From assembly GCA_030280995.1 (NCBI GenBank), contig JASXTE010000004.1, forward strand, positions 19,173,185 to 19,237,184: a stretch of DNA of 64,000 nt, written 5' to 3'. A model generated the notes under the pieces. The model was not told the DNA's origin. It made no database searches and saw nothing but the letters and a program-made list of their open reading frames with translations. Shown here one piece after another: positions 34,795-45,761 of this stretch. The stretch is from Hemileia vastatrix. Taxonomy: Eukaryota; Basidiomycota; Pucciniomycetes; Pucciniales; Zaghouaniaceae. Position 1 is the stretch's first letter, and the number at the start of each line of letters is the position of its first letter. The position numbers were made by a program, and so were the translations under genes.

Positions 34795-36230
34795 GGAGCC
34801 TAGCTTGTAGTAATTTGAAAATGCATAAAAAAATAAACCGAGCCACAGGAAGTGACTTAGGTTTGAAAGTAAAATAGAATATTTTGCTACCAGCTTTGTA
34901 AGCTGGCAGCGCTTATTGTAACATAAAAAAAAATTGACCAAAGCCACTAAAAGTGGCTTTGGTCAATTTAATAATACATCTTGAAGGCAGTTTAAAACTG
35001 CCTGCAAGATGTTGTGTTTAAAAGTGAGCGTAGTTGCATGTAGCAACTTCGCTCACCTTTTTTTTTACATTATTGACTTGCAGCCAGGAATAAACTGGCT
35101 GCAAGTGAATTAATAAAGTAACCAAAGTCGCTTGTAGCGACTTTGGTTGCAAGCTCATTTTTGCACCCCCCAGCAAGATAACACTGGCTGGGAGGTTGTA
35201 GGTAAGGTTTAAGCAGCCAATTTGCTTAAGGAAAATTGGCTGCTTAAAACATAAACTACCAGCCAGGCTCCCCCTGGCTGGTAGTAATTTATAATTACAT
35301 AAAAAAAAAGAACCTGAGCCACAGGAAGTGGCTTGGGATTGAAAAAAAAAAAATTTTCTGCCAGCTATAAGCTGGCAGCGTTTAATTAAAAATAAAAAAA
35401 AAATTGGCCAAAGCCACTAAAAGTGGCTTTGGCCAATTTTATAATACATCTTGCAGGCAGTTTAAAACTGCCTGCAAGATTTTGTGTTTAAAAGCAAGCA
35501 AAGTTGCATGCAGCAACTTTACTTGCTTTTTTTTTATATTAATGACTTGCAGCCAGTGTAAACCTGGCTGCAAGTCTTTTTTTAAAGCAAGCAAAGTCGC
35601 TACAAGCAACTTTGGCTGCAATAACTTTTTTTTCATCTCCCAGCCAGATACCACTGGCTGGGAGGTTTTAAGGAGATTGAGCAGTTAATGTTGCTTTAAG
35701 CAACATTGGCTGCTTAAAACATAAACTACCAGTCAGGGGGAGCCTGGCTGGTAGTAATTTATAATTACATAAAAAAAAAGAACCCAAGCCACAGGAAGTG
35801 GCTTGGGATTGAAATAAAGAAAAAAAATTGTTTCCAGCTTTAAGCTGGCAGCGTTTAATAAAAAAAAAATTGGCCGAAGCCACTAAAAGTGGCTTTGGCC
35901 AATTTTATAATACATCTTTCAGGCATTTTAAAACTGCCTGTAAGATTTTGTGTTTAAAAGTGAGCGAAGTTGCATGCAGCAACTTCGCTCACTTTTTTTT
36001 TTATATTATTGACTTGCAGCCAGTTATAAACTGGCTGCAAGTCATTTAATAAAGCAACCAAAGCTGCTTGCAGCGACTTTGGTTGCAAACTGTTTTTGCA
36101 TCTCTCAGCCAGATAACACTGGCTGGGAGGTTTGATGGTGAGATTTGAGCAGCCAATGTTGCTTATAGGAACATTGGCTACTATAAAAATAAACTACCAG
36201 TCAGGGCGAGCCTGGCTGGTTTGAATTAAT
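34795..36230. repeat. Hairpin array: three ~470 base units with about ten stem-loops each
   Basis: Units start at about 34836, 35311 and 35781, each led by GAGCCACAGGAAGTGGCT or a variant; a partial unit precedes. In order the stems are CCAGCT..AGCTGG, TTGGCCAAAGCCACT, CTTGCAGGCAGTTT, GTGAGCGAAGTTGC, GACTTGCAGCCAG, GCAACCAAAGTCGC, CTCCCAGCCAG, AGCAGCCAAT and TACCAGCCAGG, each followed by its inverse after a 1-8 base loop. Stems differ between units by paired changes, for example TTGACC/GGTCAA in the first against TTGGCC/GGCCAA in the others. T or A tracts separate the hairpins. No protein coding. Confidence 0.85.
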
Positions 36231-38050
36231 AAGAAATAAGATGAAAGTTGATATACATTTAAATTTGCGCTACTCTTTTACATGCCATTTGCCATTAGTT
36301 TTTTGACAGTGTGAAACGTATATGTGCATAATAAAAAATCAAAGCCAAAAAAAGAGGTATTGGATATTTTTAAATGCCAAAACTTATACGCCCAGTTTTA
36401 AAATGTTTGAAATATCAGAATACTGATTTTGTGTGTAGATTGTTTTTCAGAAATGCATACTTGGTTGTTAACTCTTTTGTAGCCAAATGTCAACTTAGTA
36501 GCAAAAAAAATAATAAGTGATAAAAAATGGGTCCATAACATCTGAAGGTTAGTTTTCCAACCTTATGTGAACAAATAATATGGATAAGTGGATTGATTTC
36601 GTAAAATAAGTGAATGTAAATATTAATTGCATCCGTGTTAAACTATCCGAGGCTTTGGCTCCTCAAATTATACTTTGTGAAACCCTATAAAAATAAGCTG
36701 TAAAAACAATATGTAAGTTTTAATTAAAAGCATGTGAAAGTGTTTAGTCATCATTTGTACAATATATTGCTGTGTAAAAACCTTTTGCATATACGCCTTA
36801 TGCAAGTCACTGCATGCCATGCAACCGGCTTCAGTAACTTGCATGTTTCTATACGCATAACTGTATGCAAATTTTCATCCGAGTGGCAAATTTTCTACTT
36901 CTCTCCTTCAACTTAAAAGAGACAGGTTATTATAATAATTAGCTTTCCATCTGTTTCACTTAAGAGTTTTTTATTTTGGTTTGTCCCTTATACTTGTTTC
37001 TTAAGTAAAAATATTAATTTCACTTTAAATATAAGTTCAACTTTTAGGGAATCCATTTTTCTCCATCATTAGGTTTGCCACCAAAGTAACTTGTTTACAG
37101 ATTACTAACTTGGATTTTTGGTATTTTACTCTCCTTTTTAATCTCTTTAAAAAATAAAAAAAATATAACTGATGATTGTTTTTAACTCTTGGCAGCTTGA
37201 TCTCTAACTTGTCATAGTATCATCAAAAAGCTAATTTTTGGTTAGCATCCAAATTTTATTTTGGTTTGTCTTTCTCTTTTTATTTTTTTCATTCAATAAA
37301 AATGATACTTATTTTTCTACAATAATCTATTCATAAAATTTATAATTAACAGATTATTTGTCCATTTATCGATCAATCAACTCCTACCAAATGTTTTTTT
37401 TTCAATTTCAAGTAGGAATATCTTTTTTTCACTATTTCATTTTTAAAGTTTTTATTATTCTCAATCATTATATATTAAATAATTAAATAAAATAAAATAT
37501 CATAGTATCCACATGTGTATGTGATCAATTTTTTTCTACATATCAATAATTTATTGTATTGGCCTCCTGTAATTCTATTAATGGTAGAGGTATAGTTGAT
37601 TCTTGTTTATGGAAACTATACCTTTTAACATTATAAATTATGGATATCTGGAGGTTTGATATATTATTGATATATGGAGAAAAATTAAATAAAGCATCAA
37701 CAGATACTTATGTATTATTGCTGTATTTATCATAATAATTGGGCATTGGATTTAAGCTTCACATTTAATTGTTTATGTTTAGGGTATAGTTGAATCTTGT
37801 GTGCCAAATGCATATGGCAGAATACTATACTTGTAAGAAATAAAATGCAGCTTTAATTCCAAATACTTGATTAATATTTTATATGCATCTAATACTCATG
37901 TTTTCTTCATGCATGTTGGATATGATTTTTTATTTAATATTAAGAATATAATGATTATTTTTAGAGGCCTTATTTTTAACCATTGCATTATTTTGCACTT
38001 TTTTTATTTATTTTTAAATTAAATTAATTTCTTATTTATGACACTACAAG
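36231..38050. other. AT-rich spacer in the giant transposon
   Basis: About 1.8 kb with many stops in all frames; no gene, inverted ends or repeat recognised. Confidence 0.4.
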
Positions 38051-39366
38051 ATGCAGGCTTCACAAAGTTTGTTTATAAAGAAAAATCACCACCGAGGAAA
38101 AAAATCAAACAGCAAGCATGTGAAAAACATTGAGAATGCATTCATTATGGTTGAGAATTATGGTGTTGAGACAGATGGAAAGAGGGCAAAATATTTTTCT
38201 AGGAGTTTTGTAAAAAATTTAGTTAATCCAGAACGGTATTTGATTTCAAATTCTAGCTGTTATATTTGCCATCCAATCCGCTCCTCAATTCCAAGTATTA
38301 TAGTGAAAACATTTTCTACTGAAGATCTCATTTGATTAAACATGCTTGAAGCAACAATTCAGTGCATCAAAGACTTTTCGTATTGTGAACATTGAGTTTT
38401 GCAAAATAAAGCTCATAAAAATGGTGGTGGATTTGGTAATATGTTTGTTGGTGGTAGGTGTTTAGATAGGAAAAAGTCTATTAATTTGTAAGTATTATAT
38501 AGTTTTATTTATGAATAGTTTTAATCTATTATTATTTTAATTACTTTTATAGGTAAATATGCTTCTAAGACCTAAGATTTGGCAGAGTATGATCATTGCA
38601 TGAAGCGAATAGAGTTATTCTTTAAATTTTTTTATCAAAATATATCTAATGTTAAGTATCAAGAAGCAGTAAAACTCTGTCAAAAGCTTGGGATTCCTGG
38701 GTTTGAAGAAAATTTTAACAATGAAGAAATTGAACCATTTTCTGGCAATGTTACTTGGACAACAGGCTCAAATGGAAACGGGTTTTCAAATAGTTCTCAC
38801 TGTGACTCAGACAGTAGCAAGTATACATTTGGACTTTTCATACCTAAAGACACTGAGAAAAATTCTCTTCATCAATCTTATGACTCAAATCAACAACGTC
38901 AAAAAGGCGGAGAGCTTCATTTTCCTGAAATAGCTTGCAAAGTAGACATGGAGGCCACAAATGGCATCTCAGCAATCCTATGGCCAGCAAACCTTCTTAA
39001 ACATTTCACTTCACAATGTTATGAAATTGGTGGATTCACTCTCCTTGGCTCTTCTATTCAAGTTAGTACAAGACTTTTAAATACATTTAAAAAACTCCAA
39101 GAGTTTGAAATACATATTTCTGAGTACTTAAATATAAATGAAGAGTTAGAAAGATGTAATTTTCTTATGATGAAACTTTCTAAGTACAATGAAAAGACTG
39201 ATTTGACAAAAAAAAAGAAAGTTAGTGAATCACTATATATTTAATGTTACCAAAGATATTGAAAAATTAAATGCAGAAAATGATTCTGATATACATGTTA
39301 ATAAAAAAAGTAAAAGACCATTAAGTAGTGATAGGTTAAAATGTGATTTTATTGTACAGGTATAGT
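38051..39366 (+). pseudogene. Tet/JBP-like 2OG-Fe(II) dioxygenase
   Basis: Proteins of this family oxidise methylated bases using iron and 2-oxoglutarate; in basidiomycetes they are expanded and often carried by transposons. The start MQASQSLFIKKNHHRGKKSN is basic. The core block 38579-39244 contains SSHCDSDSSKYTFGLFIP, with a His-x-Asp iron motif, and GGELHFPEIACKVDMEATNG. WPANLLKHFTS has the distal His and GSSIQVSTRLL an Arg suited to 2-oxoglutarate. An intron lies at about 38490-38550 (GTAAGT...TATAG). Two TGA codons (38333, about 38392) and a TAA just before the core break the frame, two of them explicable as CGA or CAA changes. The family match rests on these motifs. Confidence 0.72.
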
Positions 39367-40370
39367 TTTAGTTTAGTGGTAGAATGATATATTTACACAC
39401 ATGTCTATAAAAACTTTTTATGAGGCTGATGATTATGTATAATCTGGTGAAAAACCTAAAACAATAAAAGTATCAAAAAAAATGGATGTAAAAATTGAAA
39501 AACCATATTACAATAAAAAATTATCATTGCTACAAGTAAAATAAAATATAATAAAATAAAATATAAGAAACAAAATATAGCTTTGTAACTTGCTTAATTA
39601 TTGCAAACGGAAACTAAAAATAAACAATATCTTACAAATCCTTCCTAAAAGATCATATGCATCAACATAAATAGATCTGTACTATTAATATTATTTTTAA
39701 AAATATTAAAAATTTGCTAATTTTTGCAATGAGTTTTTTCTTATTAATAAATAAAGTAAAACCATGTATTATTTTATTTTTATTTAAGTAAAAATAAAAA
39801 TAAAAAATAAATTAAAGGAAAATTAAATATTAATTTTTTTCTTTGAGTCATTCATTATTTACTTTCATATCTAACTTGAATTGATTTAGTGGCATTACTC
39901 AATCTCAAATACACTGAAATTTGTACACTAGTGTGACTTGTGATTTTATTTTTTGATAAATTGAATATTTTTCATCACAAAATTATATTTTTTTGAAGCA
40001 TATAACTGCAAAAGTAGAATTGAAATAATCAATAAAAGGAAATGAGATATATTGAGAATAATGAATCTATCAATAAATTTAGATCTCCAATAAAAATTAA
40101 TTCTAATTTTAAAATTTACCTTGTAGAAGAGGAATATTTAATTAATATGAATTTAAATTTCCTTGTAGATCTTCACTTAGCCTTTATCATCTATCTTTAA
40201 TTAAGGTGCAGAGTTCCAAAAGCAGAATTATATGATGATATTTCTATATATCTAATTGAATTTTTTTTTAAAATTCATAAAACCAGGTATGTAAAAAAGA
40301 AACTACTACTTCATTTTTAAGTAAATTCTATTATATTATAATAAAATATTAATAATTATGAAAGGGCTTG
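39367..40370. other. AT-rich spacer in the giant transposon
   Basis: A short Lys-rich open stretch at about 39400-39545 could be a remnant of the oxygenase tail; otherwise nothing is recognised. Confidence 0.4.
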
Positions 40371-42059
40371 TTTGGCCAAACTTGTGCTGGACACTTTGGT
40401 CATGGACAGTAACTTATTATTTCAAGGAAATTAAAAAAAATTAGGATATAACATGAACATATTTTATGGCATCTATTTTTTTTTTTTGGTAAAAGTGTCC
40501 AGCACAAGTTTGGCCGAACTTGTGCTGGACACTTTTATGAGGAACACCTCACTTCTCTTAAAATAACATACACCTCACCAACTTCAAATTATAAAAGTGT
40601 CCAGCATAAGTTCGGCCGAACTTGTGCTGGACACTTTGGCCAAGAACAGTGACTAAAAACTGCAAGGAAAACCAATAAAAATAGCCCATATAATGAAGAT
40701 AATTGATGCTATCTAATGTCTTTGGTAAAAGTGTCCAGCACAAGTTCGGCCAAACTTGTGCTGGACACTTTTATAAGGAAAACCTCACTACTCTTAAAAA
40801 ATCATGCACCTTACCAACTTCAAATTATAAAAGTGTCCAGCATAAGTTTGGCCAAACTTGTGCTGGACACTTTGGTCATGGACAGTAACTTATTAATTCA
40901 AGGAAATTTAAAAAAATTAGGCTTTAAAATGAACATATTTGATAGCATCATTTTTTTTTTTTGGTAAAAGTGTCCATCACAAGATCGCCCAAACTTGTGC
41001 TGGACACTGTTATGAGGAACACCTCACTTCTCTTAAAAAAACATACACCTCACCAACTTCAAATTGGAAAAGTGTCCAGCATAAGTTTGGCGGAACTTGT
41101 GCTGGACACTTTTACCAAAAAAAATATTAATGCCATCAATTAACTTCCTTTTATAGCCTATTGATTTTTGGTTTTCCTTGCAATTTTTGTCACTGGTCTT
41201 GGCCAAAGTGTCCAGCATAAGTTCGGCCAAACTTGTGCTGGACACTTTCTTCATGGACAGTAACTTATTACTTCAAGGAAAATAAAAAAAATTAGGCTAT
41301 AAAATGAACATATTTGATAGCATCATTTTTTTTTTTTTGGTAAAAGTGTCCATCACAAGATCGCCCAAACTTGTGCTGGACACTGTTATGAGGAACACCT
41401 CACTTCTCTTAAAAAAACATACACCTCACCAACTTCAAATTGGAAAAGTGTCCAGCATAAGTTTGGCCGAACTTGTGCTGGACACTTTTACCAAAAAAAA
41501 AATTGATGCCATCAATTAACTTCCTTTTATAGCCTATTGATTTTTGGTTTTCCTTGCAATTTTTGTCACTGGTCTTGGCCAAAGTGTCCAGCATAAGTTC
41601 TGCCAAACTTGTGCTGGACACTTTTCCAATTTGAATTTGGTAAGGTGCATGTTTTTTTAAGAGAAGTGAGGTGTTCCTCATAAAAGTGTCCGAACTTGTG
41701 CTGGACACTTTGGTCATGGACAGTAACTTATTACTTCAAGGAAATTAAAAAAAATTAGGCTATAACATGAACATATTTGATGGCATCTATTTTTTTTTTT
41801 GGTAAAAGTGTCCATCACAAGTTCGGCCGAACTTGTGCTGGACACTTTTATGAGGAACACCTCACTTCTCTTAAAAAAACATACACCTTACCAACTTCAG
41901 ATTGGAAAAGTGTCCAGCATAAGTTCGGCCGAGCTTGTTCTGGACACTTTTACCAAAAAACAATTTGATGCCATTAATTAACTTCCTTTTATAGCCTATT
42001 GATTTTTGGTTTTCCTTGCAATTTTTAGTCACTGGTCTTGGCCAAAGTGTCCAGCACAA
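40371..42059. repeat. Array of 13 long palindromes with alternating spacers
   Basis: The palindrome arm is AAAAGTGTCCAGCACAAGTT, the centre CGGCCG or TGGCCA, then the inverse arm, about 46 bases with no loop. Copies lie at about 40491, 40593, 40727, 40829, 40966, 41068, 41205, 41342, 41444, 41581, 41682 (centre deleted), 41804 and 41906. Half-copies close the array at 40371-40399 and 42044-42059. Spacers alternate between a short type (~56 bases, CACCTCACTTCTCTTAAAA) and a long type (~90 bases, GGACAGTAACTTATTA or its relative). Some spacers are inverted. It is equivalent to abutting miniature elements joined end to end. Confidence 0.88.
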
Positions 42060-42804
42060 TACTTAAATTCTACTGAAGTATGTTTATCAATTACATGTTA
42101 TTAAAGCCTCTTTTACTTTTTTAAGGCATGAAAACCAAATATAAATTGATGATTTTTTGGTTTTTAATTATTAATAATTTTCAATTATTGTTGCAAAAAG
42201 TGAAGTTTAAAAAAAAAAATTCTTAAGATCCTTGTGTAAACAAATTCCCATTGTTTGAATGCTTTAATTGTTTGTATATATTTTGTTTATTAACTATGGT
42301 AATGGATTTTTGAGTGCCTTTAATGATCTTTCTATTTTGGTGAGGGATGGTGTTCACTTTCATTTTTTTTTCACATGTGAATTTTTATACTAATCATTGG
42401 TGGGGTTTAGCCAATAAAAAAGCAATTATAATTATTGAAAAACAGGTATTTTTAATTGAAATTTAGAGTCTAATTCTATTCTTGTTTTAGGCTTTAATTT
42501 GATCTTGTCGTAAGTATCTGAGAAGAGATTCAATTTAATTTATTTTAAGTTCATTTTTTGTGCATAAAAAAATTTCACATTTATTTAATCAAAAAGTTTA
42601 TCATGTCATAAATTTTTACAAAAATATATATCTGTTTTTCTATCCTCAATAATTTTAAAATCGTTAATTCTTTTGCTCTCATTTATCTTATACATCAATT
42701 GGAATTTTTTACAAGAAAGAATAATAATTTTATATTTAAAAAATAATTACTATCACTCTATATACATGGTTACCGGTGGGGTAAAAAATTTAAGGTGCTG
42801 CTGC
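42060..42804. other. AT-rich spacer in the giant transposon
   Basis: No gene or repeat recognised between the palindrome array and the end of the next minus-strand gene. Confidence 0.4.
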
Positions 42805-45284
42805 TCAATCCAGTGCTTCATTAACTTTGGCGAAATCTATATCTTCTTGAACGTCAAGTAACTCCCTCTCATTAACCGACAAATTTGCTAAATATCCAGG
42901 TGAATAGCAGTTTTTTGGAAGAAATTTGGGCACGTTCAAGAAACCATCTTGTCACGCGCCATGTGACACTCGAGGCAAAAGTATCTCATTAAATCAATAC
43001 TAAAGGGCTCAAATCCATACTCGAAGCGCAGAAAAGCAACTCTCCATAGCAACTGCGACTTTCCTTTGTGTACTCGCTATTCAATTGCGCTAGCCTAAAA
43101 CTCTAAATCTAAATTAGTCAATCTCTCAATATTGTGTCTTAATCTTTTTCCCAATAAGCAAGGCACAGCGCAATAGTTAATATAATAGTACATTAAAAGG
43201 TTTATGAAATGTCTGTGGGTTATTAAATGGTAGTGAGCATGGACGGAATGGTTAGTGAAGGATTAAGCGGTTTACGGATGTTAGTAAGGAGGGTCCAGGT
43301 GTAACGGATATATTTTAAATGGTTTGTGGTGTGCGGAATAGTGGATGAGTATGAGGTCAATGCGAGGAGGAGTAAAGGATATAAAAGGGGCTGGGTTTTT
43401 GGTTCAACATTCCTTAGAATTAAATTATAAAACGTATTTATAGTTGATTGTGATAAAACTCTATGTGAAAATCATTATTATTGTATCTTTCTTTATTTTC
43501 TCAATAATCATATATAAATCATAAATATTTGATTGTTGAGTTTCCAACCCTTTGTGAGATCTTAAGAATTTCAATATTACCGTTCAATTATATTAGAATC
43601 CTTCTCGAACATAACTCAAAGCAGTAGTTCTTCCTTCAAGTCATCTTTGAATCACTTCCTCAAACTATCCCTCTGTGCTTCGAAGAAGTATCTGAACCTT
43701 TTATCTCACTTTCAGGAATATCCTCGACCGTGTGCGTAGGTCGTCCGGTGACACATCTGTTGAAGCTGTCTTTTTAGTTGAGCGACCATAAAGTTTCTTC
43801 ATTGAAGCCTTTTCAACATTTGAATGGGCCACCTTTTTTGTAAAGTTGTCCATTTTATCTAAAATTTCATTGAGTTTTGGATTTCTCCATCCAGGAACTA
43901 CTCTTTTAGGACGATTCTCTTCTGGATTTGGTGGGGCTTCTTCTAAATCAGACATGAGACTTGTATCATGTAAAAGTGCTACAAAGCCTGGCTGATCAAA
44001 GCACTTTTTTCTTGCATTTTTGTAGCGGTTTTTTGAAATCTAAAATCAAATCAAATTAGTAATAGACTTTCTTTAGTTATTATGCTTTGAATAAGTACCT
44101 TTTTTTGATAACACTTTATCTGTGCTCTTGATCTCTTTTCCTTTCTACTTGCCTCAATCACCTCACAGTTTTGACCAGCCACCTTTCAAATCTCCTTTCC
44201 CTTGTTGACCACCCATTGCTTGACAATGATTGATGTAAACCTGAGTTTTTCTGAATCAATATTTTTCAATGTTGAGAGCCACTTAGTACAATGGTCTGAT
44301 ACTACACTCCCCATTACTCATAGTGACTCAGAAAAATTTTAATAGTTCCAATCAAAAGCAAGTTGATGAAATCCTTTCTCTTAAAGCTCTCACTCCAAAT
44401 GCTGTTTTACAGAGATCGGTACAGCAGCTCCTGCCTTTAGTCCTCGGGGCTCAGGTGTTGAAATAAAAGTTGGTAGATGAATTTTGGAACGTAGGAATAT
44501 AGCAGTATTTGTTAAAATAAATTGACAATCAGCAGCTGAAGTTGCCTGCGGTGCGTTTTGAACCTGTTTTAATGCTGTTTCAATCGTCAATAGATTGTAC
44601 TCATGCCAATTTTTCCAATCTGTAAGTTCTTCATCTGTTGGGCCTACAGGAAACTCAGATACATTAATGGGTCCATCAAGACAGAACTTCAAAAAGTGAT
44701 AGATATTTCGGTTAACAGAATCTGAGCTCCTTGGTACATCACACCTCGTAACTATGCTTCTAACCATTTGCAAGCTTTGGTCATTTTGAAGTGACTCAGC
44801 ATCAAGTATTCTGCACTGATCAGTAGCTTGAATTATAAGAGAGGGATTAACTGCAAATTTTTGAAAATAAAAATTGGTAAACCTATTTTAAAACATAAAA
44901 GCATGTTGAAAAAGTTTACTCACCAGGTCCACTGGTACTGGCGGCTGGGTTAGTAGAAGTGGATCCCCCACCGCTTCCAAGAAACTGATTCAACAAAATA
45001 CTAGCCCAATCATTACCTACACTTTCTGCTTCCTGCTGAAAATTACCAGGTGCGGATTGACCATCTGTATTTGTGATATTAGAAGAGCAATCAGTTGATC
45101 AAATTTGGGGATCTGATGAAGACTGAGGAGGAGGTTAGGGTTTACCTGGATTTTCACTAGGTCTTTCAGGGGGAGCAGGACCCAATGGAGGCATTCTAGG
45201 ATTTTGAGGGGGAGGATTATTTTGCACTCCCACATTACTTTCTAATGGAGGATCAACCTGCATGGCATCACCAGTATTAGACAT
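42805..45284 (-). pseudogene. TnpA-position gene of the giant transposon, unrecognised
   Basis: The ATG at 45284 (MSNTGDAMQVDPPLESNVGV) opens a Pro/Gly/Ser-rich domain (PPPQNPRMPPLGPAPP). After an intron near 44840-44935 a helical block includes MVRSIVTRCDVPRSSDSVN and PTDEELTDWKNWHEYN. A KR-rich block precedes another intron near 44041-44100. The C-terminus has KRVVPGWRNPKLNEILDK. A solo long terminal repeat (42950-43753) interrupts it, and beyond the repeat the frame continues to a TGA at 42805. Some stops occur (for example near 45133 and 44395). CACTA elements commonly encode a second DNA-binding protein beside the transposase; this gene has that position. No domain is recognised. Confidence 0.55.
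42950..43753 (+). mobile_element. Solo long terminal repeat of the gypsy A family
   Basis: 804 bases, TGTCACGCGCCATGTG to GTCGTCCGGTGACA, opposite in orientation to the gypsy A repeats. A perfect CATCT duplication flanks it (42945-42949, 43754-43758). It contains GGATATAAAAGGGG at about 43378. Removing it and one CATCT restores the frame of the surrounding gene. Confidence 0.93.
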
Positions 45285-45761
45285 TCTGTGCTTTATAAAA
45301 AAATTATTAACTTTCAGAATATAGACAAGATAATATTAAAGAGAAATTAGTTATACATTTTAATTGTGAGTTTAATGAATAAAATATTCAAGCGAAAAAA
45401 TTAGTGGAAAACTCAGTTTTATTGGCTTGAAAAATATGATCCTTAGATTTTTCAACCCTGGTTCTGAACTATTTATAATATTTTTCAAGTATAGGTATAC
45501 TTTGTATAGTACATTGAATTCCTTTTAGTTGGAATTACATTTACAATAAAATGTCACTCATTAATAGCAGGGTTTATAAACCGTAATGAATGCCCTTGTT
45601 ATTGTTCTCTTAAACATTTAGGCAACATCTCAAAAAGTTTTATTTATTAATCTTGCATCTAGCTGTTCCAAAGATCTTTTACAAACTTTACAAATCCTCC
45701 ATATTCTTACCAATCCTAAATAATTTCAACCATATTAAAGAAAATAAAATGTCCATGTTGT

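Noticed and set aside
35404..36049. Open frames in the hairpin array
   Set aside because: They are translations of hairpin arms and A/T tracts, not conserved between the three units.
40371..42059. CRISPR-like array of palindromic repeats
   Set aside because: The spacers are only two recurring sequences, some inverted, and the window is eukaryotic with spliced genes; no cas genes.
40703..42059. Several 60-100 codon open frames in the palindrome array
   Set aside because: All are translations of the same palindrome and spacers in different frames; no independent coding evidence.
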